Shown here: positions 25,893-35,585 of the stretch, in pieces
Position numbering within the stretch: the stretch's first letter is position 1
How the letters are laid out: every line of letters starts with the position of its first letter
NCBI GenBank assembly: GCA_017853205.1
Contig: JAFMKB010000001.1
Coordinates: 62,001 to 126,000 of the forward strand
Source: Gammaproteobacteria bacterium
GTDB taxonomy: Bacteria; Pseudomonadota; Gammaproteobacteria; Pseudomonadales; Pseudohongiellaceae
DNA length: 64,000 nucleotides
Direction: 5' to 3'
The notes under the pieces: generated by a model
What the model was told of the DNA's origin: nothing
Seen by the model: only the letters and a program-made list of their open reading frames with translations
Database searches by the model: none
Position numbers and translations under genes: made by a program

Positions 25893-26765
25893 ATGACATT
25901 CGCCACTACCTTTGCCACCTATCCCACTCTCTTATACGGTTGTGCTGCGCTTCTGGGGCTGCTTATCGGTAGCTTTATAAACGTTGTCATCTATCGCCTG
26001 CCAATTATGCTCGAGCGCACTTGGCAGGCGCAGATCAGCGAGTCACGAAGTGAACCCTCCTCTGAGACATTTAATCTTGCCGTCCCGCGTTCACGATGCC
26101 CAACTTGCTCGGCACAACTGAGCGCTCTAGAGAATGTGCCAGTGCTCAGTTACCTTGCTCTTCGTGGTCGTTGTAGACACTGCAAATCTGCGATACCACG
26201 CCGCTACCTCCTGGTCGAGTTAGGCGCATCACTTATCTCAGTGCTTATCGTGATGACCTTCGGCTATACGCTAAGCGCTCTCGCCTATCTCATTTTTAGT
26301 TGGTGTCTGCTCACTTTGAGTCTGATAGATTTAGACCACTATTTACTGCCCGACGACATCACACTTCCCCTTCTCTGGCTTGGCTTACTTGTCTCCGCCA
26401 CGGGACTGGGACTGCCAGACGTCTCGCTTTCTGACTCTGTCGTCGGTGCGGCCGCTGGGTATCTTTCGCTCTGGAGTCTCTTCTGGGCGTTTCTATTCGC
26501 CACAGGCAAAGAGGGCTTAGGCTATGGTGACTTCAAGCTCCTTGCTGCGTTAGGCGCGTGGTTAGGTTGGCAAGCACTTCTCCCTATTCTGTTGCTGTCA
26601 TCGCTTACTGGAGCAGTTATCGGATTAGCACTCATCGCCTTCGGAGGACGCGAGCGAGGTGCGCCGCTACCCTTTGGCCCTTTCCTCGCTGTGGCAGGTT
26701 TTTCTATGTTAGTTTGGGGACCAAAAATTTTGGCTATATACGCAGACTTATTCACCGCGCTCTAA
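25893..26765 (+). CDS. pilD: Prepilin peptidase / N-methyltransferase PilD
   Basis: Inner-membrane aspartic protease that cuts prepilin leaders and methylates the new N-terminus. The 290-aa chain is the full bifunctional type. The N-terminal domain has the GSFINVVIYRLP motif and a four-Cys zinc site, CPTC (about 69-72) and CRHC (about 97-100). The catalytic aspartates are in SLIDLDHYLLPDD (about 146) and the GYGDFK motif (about 210). It has eight or so helices. It follows pilC by 28 bp and precedes coaE, the conserved order. It may also serve a type II secretion system if one exists. Confidence 0.96.
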   Translation: MTFATTFATYPTLLYGCAALLGLLIGSFINVVIYRLPIMLERTWQAQISESRSEPSSETFNLAVPRSRCPTCSAQLSALENVPVLSYLALRGRCRHCKSAIPRRYLLVELGASLISVLIVMTFGYTLSALAYLIFSWCLLTLSLIDLDHYLLPDDITLPLLWLGLLVSATGLGLPDVSLSDSVVGAAAGYLSLWSLFWAFLFATGKEGLGYGDFKLLAALGAWLGWQALLPILLLSSLTGAVIGLALIAFGGRERGAPLPFGPFLAVAGFSMLVWGPKILAIYADLFTAL

Positions 26766-26845
26766 AGTAGAATTTCACGAACTAGGGCGTTAGCCGCAAT
26801 GCAATTACTCTCACCGAGCATAGAGAAAGAGAAGAATACGGAGAT

Positions 26846-27472
26846 ATGAGCGCGATGATTGTTGGACTCACAGGTGGCATCGGCAGCGGAAAAAGTGCGG
26901 CTGCTGATCTTTTTGCTGCCCAAGGAATTGAACTCGTTGACACGGATTTGCTAGCTAGAGAAGTTGTTGAGCCTGGCTCAACAGCCCTCGCTGAAATCGC
27001 CGAGCATTTCGGTAAAGAAATACTCGACGCATCTGGCGCGCTCGACAGAGCCCGTTTGCGCGCAATTATTTTTGCTGACCCCAACCAGAAAGCGTGGCTC
27101 GAGAGGTTACTTCATCCTGCGATCAATACGCTAATGCTGAGCCGCTTAAGCGCCTGCACAGGGCCATACTGCCTGCTAGTCTCTCCTCTCTTACTCGAAA
27201 CCGAGCAAGCAAACGCGGTCGACAGAATTCTCGTTATCGATGCCTGTAGGGAAACCCAGCTTATGCGAACACTACAGAGAGACGGCAGCAGTAGAGAAAC
27301 TGTCGAAGCGATTATCGACTCGCAAATTCCGCGCTCAGAACGACTCAAGCGCGCAGATGATATTATCAGCAACGAATCAGATTTAGAGGCGCTCGCGAAA
27401 GCCGTACTTGCCCAGCACCATGTGTATTGTGCCATGGCTGAGGATGCACGCGGAAAACAAACTTTACGTTAA
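26846..27472 (+). CDS. coaE: Dephospho-CoA kinase
   Basis: Final step of coenzyme A synthesis: phosphorylates the 3'-hydroxyl of dephospho-CoA. The 208-aa P-loop kinase has GLTGGIGSGKSAAADLF near the N-terminus, the DTDLLAREVVEPG segment that binds substrate, and the lid region around SQIPRSERLKRADDII. It sits between pilD and yacG as in pseudomonads. Two in-frame ATGs (MSAM) begin the ORF; the first has GGAG 5-6 bp upstream and is used here. Confidence 0.96.
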   Translation: MSAMIVGLTGGIGSGKSAAADLFAAQGIELVDTDLLAREVVEPGSTALAEIAEHFGKEILDASGALDRARLRAIIFADPNQKAWLERLLHPAINTLMLSRLSACTGPYCLLVSPLLLETEQANAVDRILVIDACRETQLMRTLQRDGSSRETVEAIIDSQIPRSERLKRADDIISNESDLEALAKAVLAQHHVYCAMAEDARGKQTLR

Positions 27473-27505
27473 TAATGAAATAGAAGTTAGAACGAGCTTA
27501 CTAGA

Positions 27506-27694
27506 ATGAAAACAGTGAATTGTCCTACTTGCCAAACACTCGTGGAGTGGACCGAGAAAAACGAATCACGCCCGTTTTGCAGCGAGCGATGTCGCCTAAT
27601 AGATTTTGGCGAATGGGCGACGGAAGGGCATCGTATCGCAGGCGAGCCCGATTATTCCGATGAATTCGATGAATTCGATGAAAGTCTTCGCTAG
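27506..27694 (+). CDS. yacG: DNA gyrase inhibitor YacG, zinc-binding
   Basis: A 62-aa zinc protein with ligands CPTC (8-11) and CSERC (26-30), and the family motif [15 protein letters not shown]. In E. coli YacG binds GyrB and inhibits its ATPase and DNA binding. The acidic tail DEFDEFDE is made from a short 9-bp repeat and is typical in nature, though not in sequence, of the disordered C-terminus. It follows coaE by 33 bp and converges on mutT. Confidence 0.93.
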   Translation: MKTVNCPTCQTLVEWTEKNESRPFCSERCRLIDFGEWATEGHRIAGEPDYSDEFDEFDESLR

Positions 27695-27715
27695 CCTCCT
27701 GAGGCTTGCCGTGTA

Positions 27716-28111
27716 TTAGCCTTCGCTATTTAGTGCCTGAATAATTTGCCTATTTGCTGCCGGAAATTCGTCCTGATCAAGCTCTGAGACATTGCGCCAT
27801 TCCAAGGGCTGAGATTCTCGCGCCATGGGGACACCTGTGAAACGCTTCACGCGCCATACATCGAGCAGAACATGACGATCAGTATAGCGATAGTCGATCA
27901 GCGTAAACGGGTAGGCTAAATTAACTTCGATTCCGAGCTCCTCATAGAGCTCTCGATGTAACGCATCGCGTACGCTTTCACCCTTCTCTACCTTGCCTCC
28001 GGGAAACTCCCAAAGCCCACCTTGATGCTGCTGAGCGCTGCGGCGCGCGACAAGCACCCTGCCGAGTGAATCTTGAATAACCCCAACGGCTACATGCAGT
28101 GGTTCAGACAC
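27716..28111 (-). CDS. mutT: Nudix hydrolase MutT (8-oxo-dGTP diphosphatase)
   Basis: A 131-aa Nudix enzyme that removes oxidised guanine nucleotides to prevent A:T to C:G mutations. The Nudix box GGKVEKGESVRDALHREL continues with YEELGI, matching GX5EX7REUXEEXGU in full, and is preceded by the MutT-type WEFPGG. It follows argJ by 5 bp and is last in the secA-argJ-mutT run, the same position as in Pseudomonas and E. coli. A different Nudix substrate cannot be excluded, but the context favours MutT. Confidence 0.93.
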   Translation of the reverse strand: MSEPLHVAVGVIQDSLGRVLVARRSAQQHQGGLWEFPGGKVEKGESVRDALHRELYEELGIEVNLAYPFTLIDYRYTDRHVLLDVWRVKRFTGVPMARESQPLEWRNVSELDQDEFPAANRQIIQALNSEG

Positions 28112-28116
28112 AGGCG

Positions 28117-29310
28117 CTAACTTCGGTAGTCGGCATTGATGCGAACATAGTCGTAGGATAGATCCGCAGTAAATATTTTCTCAGAATTCTCGCCACGTGC
28201 CAGACTGATGGAGATAGTGATTTCGTCTTTATTCATTTCTGCCTGGCCCGCCTCCTCGGTGTAGTTCGCGTCTCGGCATCCGCCCGCGACAATCCGAGTA
28301 TCGCCTAGCCAGACTTCGACAGCATTGATATCAAGGTTATCCAAACCCGCTCTGCCAATTGCTGCCAAAATGCGTCCCCAATTGGGGTCGGATGCGAAGA
28401 GTGCTGTTTTTACAAGCGGTGATTCCGCCACCGTGTAGCCCACCTGCAGGCATTCTTGACTCGACTGACCGCCGTTAACGGCAACAGTGACGAATTTAGT
28501 TGCCCCTTCAGCGTCCTTAATTATCTCGACGGCGAGCTCACTAAAAACATCACGAAGTGCCAGCACGAAGTCCGAGTGACACTGTCCTGTCTCTGTCTCG
28601 ATTGGTGCAGCAGACAAACAAGTCGCGGAAAGCAAACAGCAGTCGTTTGTGGATGTGTCCCCGTCAACCGTTATCCGATTAAAACTATGTGCAACTTGTT
28701 CGCGAAGAAGTCGATCAAGAGTCGGCTGAGATAAATTTGCATCGGTAAAAACATAAGAAAGCATCGTTGCCATGTTCGGCTTAATCATTCCCGATCCCTT
28801 GGCGATGCCGGAAATAGTCACTGGATGCCCTTCAATTAATACGCGACGTGAGACCAGTTTAGGTCGTGTGTCCGTCGTCATAATTCCGCGTGCCGCAGAC
28901 GCGAACTGATCTTCAGAGAGGGCTCTGTGTGCATCAGGTAGCGCATCAATAATCTTAGAAACAGGGAGAGCCTCGCCGATGACACCAGTTGAGAATGGGA
29001 GCACCTGTTCCAAATTTACGCCGCACTGGCGCGCGAGAGCCTCACAGCATGCAATTGCATCGCGTTCACCTTGTGCACCTGTACCTGCATTCGCGTTACC
29101 TGTATTAATCAGCAAGTAACGCGGCGATGCCGCGGCAAGATGCCGTCGTGCAATGGTAACCGGTGCAGCGCAGAAAGCATTTAGCGTAAATACGCCAGCG
29201 GTTCTGGTCGTGTCTGCAAGTTCAAACAACACTAAATCCAAGCGATTTGCATAGCGGATGCCACTTTCGATCGCCGCTGAACGAACGCCGTCGACGCTCA
29301 TATTTTCCAT
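28117..29310 (-). CDS. argJ: Bifunctional ornithine acetyltransferase / N-acetylglutamate synthase
   Basis: Transfers the acetyl group from N-acetylornithine to glutamate, recycling acetyl in arginine synthesis. The 397-aa precursor is cleaved by itself into two chains at the conserved KPNMATMLSYVF site; the Thr after Ala becomes the nucleophile. Other family segments are AGVFTLNAFCAAPV and SDPNWGRILAAIGRAG. The N-terminus is about 10 aa shorter than usual, but the fold core is intact. A second Met three codons later is an alternative start. It lies between secA and mutT on one strand, with gaps of 56 and 5 bp. Confidence 0.95.
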   Translation of the reverse strand: MENMSVDGVRSAAIESGIRYANRLDLVLFELADTTRTAGVFTLNAFCAAPVTIARRHLAAASPRYLLINTGNANAGTGAQGERDAIACCEALARQCGVNLEQVLPFSTGVIGEALPVSKIIDALPDAHRALSEDQFASAARGIMTTDTRPKLVSRRVLIEGHPVTISGIAKGSGMIKPNMATMLSYVFTDANLSQPTLDRLLREQVAHSFNRITVDGDTSTNDCCLLSATCLSAAPIETETGQCHSDFVLALRDVFSELAVEIIKDAEGATKFVTVAVNGGQSSQECLQVGYTVAESPLVKTALFASDPNWGRILAAIGRAGLDNLDINAVEVWLGDTRIVAGGCRDANYTEEAGQAEMNKDEITISISLARGENSEKIFTADLSYDYVRINADYRS

Positions 29311-29366
29311 CTCACACCTATTTAATAATCATCTAGTTTACGCGAGCGAGGTTGCCGGAGCCAAAG

Positions 29367-32144
29367 CTAGACTATCTTGCCGTGGCAGGCTTTGTACTTG
29401 CGTCCCGAACCGCAAGGGCATGGCTCATTGCGCCCCACTTTTGGCAGGTCACGCACGAATGGGGTAGGATCAACTCGGGTTGATCCTACTGGAACAGTCG
29501 CGCGCTGCGCAGCATCTGAAGGAACATGAGGCTCGGACATAGCCGAAGACTGTTGATGCTGTAAGTTGAGTTGCTGTGCTGCTAACTCCGCCGCACGCTT
29601 TTTCTCGATCGCATCGACCTCGTCATCCTGTCTGATTCGAACGTGACTCAATACCTTTGTGACCTCTTGCTGCAGATTGGTCATTAAATCTTGAAACAGA
29701 GCAAAAGCTTCTCTTTTGTATTCTTGCCTCGGGTTCTTGCCACCGTAGCTGCGAAGGAAAATACCCTGCCTAAGATGATCCATCGTTGCCAAATGCTCTT
29801 TCCAGAGTCCGTCAAGAATCTGCAGCGTGATTTGTTTCTCAAACGCGCGCATCTTCTCACCAATGGCTTCGCTCTTTTCGTCATACGCCCTATTGAGATT
29901 CTCGAGTATTCTCTCTTTTATATGCTCTTCGTAGAGCTTTGCGTCTGCATCTAGCCACGCCTGCACCGGCTGCTCACTGGCAAACTCGACTAGCAATGCC
30001 TGTTCTAGGCCTGCGATGTCCCACTGTTCCGGGACACTCTGTGGAGGTATATAAGTGTCGACCAATTGCTCAACGACCTCTTTGCGCATATCAACAAGAA
30101 GATCTGAAATATCATCGCTCGCCATCAATTCATTGCGCTGGCGGTAAACAATTGTGCGTTGATCATTGGCAACATTGTCATATTCTAAAAGCTGCTTTCG
30201 AATATCGAAATTGCGACCCTCTACTTTACGCTGCGCCTTCTCTATCGCTCGCGTAACCATGCCGTGCTCAATTGCTTCACCGCGCTCCATGCCTAACTTC
30301 TGCATGAAATTTTTCACCGCGTCCGTCGCGAAGATTCGAAGCAAATTATCTTCCATCGACAAATAGAAACGAGAATAACCAGGATCACCTTGTCGTCCCG
30401 CCCGCCCTCGCAATTGATTATCAATGCGGCGCGACTCGTGTCTCTCGGTACCGATTATGTGTAGTCCTCCGGCGGCAAGTACTTGATCATGACGCGCCTG
30501 CCATGCAGCCTTTATCTCTGCTATTTTCTCTGGCGTAGGATCGGTGAGCTCATCAACTTCGACCTCCCAGTTACCGCCGAGTACGATATCTGTCCCCCTC
30601 CCTGCCATATTTGTCGCGATAGTCACGACACCTGGACGTCCAGCTTGCGCGATAATCTGCGCTTCGCGTTCGTGAAACTTCGCGTTGAGTACTTCGTGTT
30701 TAATCTTACTTTTGGTCAAGAATTTAGAGATCGCTTCCGACGTTTCGATCGAGGCTGTGCCCACGAGAACAGGCGCACCTGCAGCACTAATTTCTGTAAT
30801 ATCGGCGACAATAGCTTCAAGTTTTTCCTCCATGCTAAGGAAGATAAGGTCGTTAGCGTCCACTCGAATCATGGGGTTGTTCGTCGGAATCACTACAACG
30901 TCGAGACCGTAAATCTGGCTAAATTCGAAAGCTTCCGTGTCAGCCGTACCCGTCATACCAGACAACTTATTGTAGAGTCGGAAGTAGTTTTGAAATGTTG
31001 TTGACGCGAGCGTTTGACTCTCGCTCTGTATTTCAACCCCTTCTTTAGCCTCTAGAGCCTGATGAAGCCCCTCGGATAAACGACGCCCCTCCATCGTCCG
31101 TCCTGTATGTTCATCAATAAGAACGATCCGCTTATCCTTAACAATGTACTCAACGTCCCGATTGAATAGATAATGTGCTTTGAGTGCTGAGTGCACATGA
31201 TGCAACAAAGAGAGATTGGTCGCTGAATAAAGCGAATCGCCTTCGGCTAATAGCTTTTTCTCGATCAACAATCCTTCAACGAACTCGTGTCCAGCTTCGG
31301 TTAATTCCACCTGCCTGCTTTTTTCATCGACGCTAAAATGGCCCTGCTCTTCTGCCACATAGCTCTTATCCATTTGCTCCATTTTTGTCTTTTCGACTTT
31401 CTCGCCCCGCTCAAGCTTCGGCACAAGCGCGTTGATGGCGATATAGAGCTGCGAACTGTTTTCGGCGGCGCCCGAAATAATCAGCGGCGTACGCGCCTCA
31501 TCGATAAGAATCGAATCGACCTCGTCCACTACGGCAAAATTAAGTTCACGTTGCATCTTATCCGCAACTCGAAACGCCATATTGTCGCGGAGATAGTCGA
31601 AACCGAATTCGTTATTTGTTCCATAAGTAATCGAGCTTTCGTAAGCAGCTTTCTTTTCAATGGGGCTTTGGCCGGACTTGATTACGCCAACTGTCAGACC
31701 GAGAAATTCGTAAAGAGGACGCATCCAGTTTGCATCGCGCTCGGCAAGATATTCATTTACGGTGACTATGTGAACACCTTTACCGGTCAGCGCATTTAAG
31801 TAGGCAGGCAGGGTAGCCATTAGCGTCTTACCCTCGCCCGTGCGCATCTCTGAGATACTGCCCTCATTGAGAACCATTCCGCCTATCAGTTGGACATCAA
31901 AATGCCGCATACCCAACACGCGAACACTCGCTTCCCTTGCTACCGCAAACGCCTCAATCAACAGCGAATCAACAGACTCGCCGGCTTCGATTCGCGCCTG
32001 AAACTCGGCAGTTTTTGCCTTCAATTGATTATCATCGAGGCTTTTAAGCCCTTCCTCTAGCGCGCTGATTTGAGTCACGGTGCGCTTCAGTTTTTTAAGT
32101 TTGCGTGAATTGCTACTGCCAAATATTTTGCTGAATAGTTTCAT
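29367..32144 (-). CDS. secA: Preprotein translocase ATPase SecA
   Basis: The motor that pushes unfolded proteins through SecYEG. At 925 aa it is full length. The first nucleotide fold has [20 protein letters not shown] (Walker A) and [15 protein letters not shown] (DEAD-like Walker B); the second has [19 protein letters not shown] and [18 protein letters not shown]. The C-terminal tail is the SecB/lipid-binding zinc finger [14 protein letters not shown]. There is no secM gene between it and the upstream M23 gene, so E. coli-style arrest-peptide control is not expected here. Confidence 0.98.
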   Translation of the reverse strand: MKLFSKIFGSSNSRKLKKLKRTVTQISALEEGLKSLDDNQLKAKTAEFQARIEAGESVDSLLIEAFAVAREASVRVLGMRHFDVQLIGGMVLNEGSISEMRTGEGKTLMATLPAYLNALTGKGVHIVTVNEYLAERDANWMRPLYEFLGLTVGVIKSGQSPIEKKAAYESSITYGTNNEFGFDYLRDNMAFRVADKMQRELNFAVVDEVDSILIDEARTPLIISGAAENSSQLYIAINALVPKLERGEKVEKTKMEQMDKSYVAEEQGHFSVDEKSRQVELTEAGHEFVEGLLIEKKLLAEGDSLYSATNLSLLHHVHSALKAHYLFNRDVEYIVKDKRIVLIDEHTGRTMEGRRLSEGLHQALEAKEGVEIQSESQTLASTTFQNYFRLYNKLSGMTGTADTEAFEFSQIYGLDVVVIPTNNPMIRVDANDLIFLSMEEKLEAIVADITEISAAGAPVLVGTASIETSEAISKFLTKSKIKHEVLNAKFHEREAQIIAQAGRPGVVTIATNMAGRGTDIVLGGNWEVEVDELTDPTPEKIAEIKAAWQARHDQVLAAGGLHIIGTERHESRRIDNQLRGRAGRQGDPGYSRFYLSMEDNLLRIFATDAVKNFMQKLGMERGEAIEHGMVTRAIEKAQRKVEGRNFDIRKQLLEYDNVANDQRTIVYRQRNELMASDDISDLLVDMRKEVVEQLVDTYIPPQSVPEQWDIAGLEQALLVEFASEQPVQAWLDADAKLYEEHIKERILENLNRAYDEKSEAIGEKMRAFEKQITLQILDGLWKEHLATMDHLRQGIFLRSYGGKNPRQEYKREAFALFQDLMTNLQQEVTKVLSHVRIRQDDEVDAIEKKRAAELAAQQLNLQHQQSSAMSEPHVPSDAAQRATVPVGSTRVDPTPFVRDLPKVGRNEPCPCGSGRKYKACHGKIV

Positions 32145-32272
32145 AATGATTTCGATTTAACCGTGAATTCTTTGGACGAGGCGTACAGCTGTCTTAAACC
32201 GGACGACTACACTCTTTCGTCTTTAGTAAGTTCAAAGACAGGCGACTGTTTCGATGAGGTTGAGGGAGATGA

Positions 32273-33220
32273 TTAGCGGATGGTGCGACGGATATAGGCA
32301 GCTGGGTCGACTACGCGGCCATTTTTATAGACCTCGAAGTGAACATGCGGCCCTGTCGATCGACCAGTAGAGCCAACGAGAGCAAGCTTTTCGTTACGCG
32401 CGACGAGGTCGCCAACCTCGACAAATAATTCTTGAGAATGGGCGTATCGCGTCGTGAAACCGTTTCCATGATTCACTTCGACCATCAGGCCATAGCCTGA
32501 TCGAGGCCCAGCCCAGGTAACCACTCCTCCAGCGACGCTGCTAATTTGAGCGCCCGGTTTACCCGTCGTTAGGTCGATGCCACTGTGGAAGCTGCTCTTG
32601 CCTGTGATGGGATCCGGGCGGCGACCAAAGGGGGATGCGATCCAACCATTTTCTATCGGCCGTCCAGCGACAAAGCCGTCTTCGATAGACCGCTTATCGA
32701 TTAACATTCCTTCGATATTGCCGAGCTGCTTCTGACGCTCAGTAATTAATTCTTCAAGTTCGTTAATCGACGCTAGCAAGGTTGGGGCGACGACAGCTTC
32801 CTGCATGTCGCTCGCAAGACCAAGCTCAAGCCCTCCGGCCGCGAAAGACGAAGCGGCGTCGGCCTCGAAGTCTTCTAAATTAGCTAGGCCTGCCACTCTT
32901 TCACCCAATGCGTCGAGTCGCGCAAGGCGGGCCTGAAGTTTTGCTAACTTCAGTGTAAGCGCATCGAGTTCTTGCCCTGATTTAGAGCGCAGCTGTTCCA
33001 GCTGCAACGCCTGTAATGCAAGCTCTTTTTGCCAGTTCTCAGCTGATTGTTGGCTAAATACTAATGAATCGTCGTTCTGGCTTGAAGCAAGCTGATAGCC
33101 GAAATAGCCCAGACCGACCGGCGTCCCCAGCAGACAAAGAGACAGGAGCGCACGCAGCCACCCTTTCAGCTCGAGGCTGCGGCTTTGGCCGTGACGGTGA
33201 TCGATTAGAAGGAGTTTCAT
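32273..33220 (-). CDS. M23 family (LytM) metallopeptidase, membrane-anchored
   Basis: A 315-aa envelope protein with one N-terminal membrane helix (about 25-46), a coiled coil (about 55-115) and a C-terminal LytM domain. The zinc ligands are intact: HSGIDL (about residue 214) and HVHFE (about 294), so it is probably an active endopeptidase cutting peptidoglycan cross-links rather than a degenerate activator such as EnvC. It lies between lpxC and secA, as in Pseudomonas. The anchor plus coiled coil resembles MepM- or NlpD-like proteins that act during growth or daughter-cell separation; which one applies here is unknown. Confidence 0.9.
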   Translation of the reverse strand: MKLLLIDHRHGQSRSLELKGWLRALLSLCLLGTPVGLGYFGYQLASSQNDDSLVFSQQSAENWQKELALQALQLEQLRSKSGQELDALTLKLAKLQARLARLDALGERVAGLANLEDFEADAASSFAAGGLELGLASDMQEAVVAPTLLASINELEELITERQKQLGNIEGMLIDKRSIEDGFVAGRPIENGWIASPFGRRPDPITGKSSFHSGIDLTTGKPGAQISSVAGGVVTWAGPRSGYGLMVEVNHGNGFTTRYAHSQELFVEVGDLVARNEKLALVGSTGRSTGPHVHFEVYKNGRVVDPAAYIRRTIR

Positions 33221-33320
33221 TTAAGGGAGTTTAAACTAGTCTTCCACAGAGCCAAAGGGGCAATTTAGCGAGCACTTAATTTAGCTTTTAATCAGGCTCT
33301 TTACAGCGCCACTCAATCGG

Positions 33321-34232
33321 CTAGGCGGCCAGCACTGGCTTTATATAAGAAATAGGGACATTGTTGTCCTCTTCAAAGCTCACAATCTCCCAGGCGTCCT
33401 CGTTTTCTTCTAGCATGCGCAGCAACGCGTTATTGAGGGCGTGGCCGGACTTATAGCCTTTGAATTCGCCTATAAGGCTATTACCTAGTAGATAGAGATC
33501 GCCAATAGAATCGAGAATCTTGTGTTTGACGAATTCATCTTCGTAACGCAGCCCGTCCTCATTGAGCACTTTATAGTCGCCGACGGCGATCGCATTATCC
33601 ATGCTCGCGCCCAGCGCTAAATTGCGATTACGCAGTTCTTCGAATTCGTGCATGAAGCCAAATGTGCGCGCTCGGCTCACTTCCTTCACAAACGACGTAC
33701 TGCTAAAGTCGATCGTCGCTTTTTTCGTATACTTTTTATACACGGGATGGTCGTAGAGTAGAGTGTAGCTCACTTTAAAGCCATCGAAAGGCTCTAGACT
33801 GACAGTTTTATCACCTTGCTCGAGTCGTAGCGGTTTCAGTATCTTAATGAAACGCTTGGGCTCGGACTGCTCTTCAATACCGGCAGACTGTATCAGAAAC
33901 ACGAAAGGCCCCGCACTTCCGTCCATTATCGGGACCTCAGGGGCACTCACATCAATAAACGCGTTGTCGATGCCGAGCCCCGAAAGCGCCGACATCAAAT
34001 GTTCAACCGTCGATATTTTAACCCCGTCTTGTACGAGGGTAGTAGACAGCGTGGTTTCGCCTACGTTGGTCGCCGTGGCTTTGATTTGAACGACTGGATC
34101 GAGATCGACACGAGAGAAAATTATGCCCGTATTCACAGGGGCTGGTCTGAGCGTTAAATAGACTTTCTCACCTGTGTGCAGGCCGACGCCGGTGGCGCGA
34201 ATGATATTTTTAAGAGTGCGTTGACGAAGCAT
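33321..34232 (-). CDS. lpxC: UDP-3-O-acyl-N-acetylglucosamine deacetylase LpxC
   Basis: Committed step of lipid A synthesis. The 303-aa zinc enzyme starts [21 protein letters not shown], the usual N-terminus; the ORF runs 13 codons further upstream but that part is not family sequence. Zinc ligands lie in [10 protein letters not shown] (His) and [13 protein letters not shown] (His and Asp), with the catalytic His in [11 protein letters not shown]. It is the last gene of the division cluster before the M23 gene, separated from ftsZ by 176 bp that hold a strong hairpin. Its C-terminal residues include VLAA, resembling the tail that FtsH reads in E. coli, which suggests similar proteolytic control. 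Confidence 0.97.
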   Translation of the reverse strand: MLRQRTLKNIIRATGVGLHTGEKVYLTLRPAPVNTGIIFSRVDLDPVVQIKATATNVGETTLSTTLVQDGVKISTVEHLMSALSGLGIDNAFIDVSAPEVPIMDGSAGPFVFLIQSAGIEEQSEPKRFIKILKPLRLEQGDKTVSLEPFDGFKVSYTLLYDHPVYKKYTKKATIDFSSTSFVKEVSRARTFGFMHEFEELRNRNLALGASMDNAIAVGDYKVLNEDGLRYEDEFVKHKILDSIGDLYLLGNSLIGEFKGYKSGHALNNALLRMLEENEDAWEIVSFEEDNNVPISYIKPVLAA

Positions 34233-34355
34233 AGATCGGCCCTGCCAGGGTTGTAGGCTTAGAATTGTCATTATGGCCGCGGAAACTAGCTAACACCGCT
34301 TGCATGCAGCGCCTAAACGAGGGGCGCTGTATGATTAGCACGAAGTGTAGCAAAG

Positions 34356-34395
34356 GCCTGTGGCTTTCCCAAGAGTCTTTTCTTGGCCCACAGGC
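34356..34395 (-). terminator. Two-tier hairpin between ftsZ and lpxC
   Basis: Outer arms GCCTGTGG (34356-34363) and CCACAGGC (34388-34395) enclose inner arms CCAAGA (34369-34374) and TCTTGG (34381-34386) with a 6-nt loop. The hairpin begins 13 bp after the ftsZ stop codon. On the minus strand only CCTTTGC follows, a poor U-tract, so it may attenuate rather than stop transcription into lpxC, or protect the 3' end of ftsZ mRNA. Confidence 0.55.
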
Positions 34396-34408
34396 ACTAA
34401 AGACTTAG

Positions 34409-35545
34409 TTAATCCGCCTGATTACGCAGAAATGCGGGAACATCCAGGTAGTTTAGGTCGGCGTCCGGCTCAAACAGCGGATCTAATTTGGTCGCTGTGT
34501 TTCCTGTCGCTCGCTCTGTGCGCGGCACCGGACGGCGAATAGCGTCGTACTTAGGCGTATTGTCTACAACTTTAGTAGGTCTCGCGTGAACAGTACCGAG
34601 GCCAGTCGCTACCACTGTTACTCGAATTTCATCTTTTAGCGATGGGTCGATTACTGTGCCAATCACAACAGTCGCATCGTCAGAGGCAAACTCTTCGATC
34701 GTATCACCAACCTCTGAAAACTCTCCGAGAGACAGGTTTTCACCTGCAGTGATATTGACAAGAATTCCCCGAGCGCCTTCTAAATTCACATCTTCGAGAA
34801 GCGGACTGCGAATCGCCGCTTCAGCCGCCTCACGCGCGCGATCTGGGCCGCTCGCGTGCCCTGTCCCCATCATTGCCATGCCCATTTCTGACATAACCGT
34901 CTTCACGTCAGCAAAGTCGACGTTGATCATACCTGGGTTCATGATGAGGTCGGCTATGCCCTTTACCGCACCGAGGAGCACGTCATTAGCCGCCTTGAAT
35001 GCATCTAAAAGCGAGGCATCTTTGCCAAGCACATCGAGGAGTTTTTCGTTAGGAATAGTGATCAATGAGTCGACATGCTCGCTAAGCGCTTCGATGCCTT
35101 GCTGTGCAATGAGAGCGCGTTTGCGGCCTTCGAACGGGAACGGCTTGGTAACAACAGCGACAGTCAGGATTCCTAGCTCCCGTGCAACCTCAGCCACGAT
35201 TGGTGCCGCACCCGTGCCCGTACCACCTCCCATACCGGCGGTAATAAATACCATATCCGACCCGGCTAGTATTGCGGCAATTTCATCCCTGTCTTCCAAT
35301 GCCGCCTGTCGACCGATTTCAGGATTGGCACCCGCTCCGAGACCTTTGGTTACGCCCGAACCCATCTGCAGAATGGTTTTTGCGTCGATATTGCTCAGAG
35401 CCTGCGAGTCGGTATTAGCGCAAATAAACTCCACGCCCTCGACTTGATTGCTGATCATATGGTGTACGGCATTACCACCACCACCGCCAACGCCAATCAC
35501 CTTGATTTCGGCTGTCTGCGCAACGTTTTCGACTAGTTCGAACAT
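34409..35545 (-). CDS. ftsZ: Cell division GTPase FtsZ
   Basis: Tubulin-like protein that assembles the cytokinetic ring. The 378-aa chain has [11 protein letters not shown] (about 20-30), the tubulin signature [10 protein letters not shown] (106-115), the synergy-loop residues around NVDFADVK, and a short linker ending in the conserved C-terminal peptide [12 protein letters not shown] that binds FtsA and ZipA. The linker (about 320-362) is of usual length. The ATG has AGGGGG about 7 bp upstream, a strong ribosome site suited to its high abundance. It follows ftsA by 40 bp. Confidence 0.99.
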   Translation of the reverse strand: MFELVENVAQTAEIKVIGVGGGGGNAVHHMISNQVEGVEFICANTDSQALSNIDAKTILQMGSGVTKGLGAGANPEIGRQAALEDRDEIAAILAGSDMVFITAGMGGGTGTGAAPIVAEVARELGILTVAVVTKPFPFEGRKRALIAQQGIEALSEHVDSLITIPNEKLLDVLGKDASLLDAFKAANDVLLGAVKGIADLIMNPGMINVDFADVKTVMSEMGMAMMGTGHASGPDRAREAAEAAIRSPLLEDVNLEGARGILVNITAGENLSLGEFSEVGDTIEEFASDDATVVIGTVIDPSLKDEIRVTVVATGLGTVHARPTKVVDNTPKYDAIRRPVPRTERATGNTATKLDPLFEPDADLNYLDVPAFLRNQAD

Positions 35546-35585
35546 AGTGCCCCCTAAAAATTAAAATATTCTTGCGCGCTCCGCG

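Noticed and set aside
34656-35447. 263-aa plus-strand ORF inside ftsZ
   Set aside because: Antisense shadow of ftsZ; Ser/Pro/Ile-rich composition typical of reverse-strand reading, no family features.
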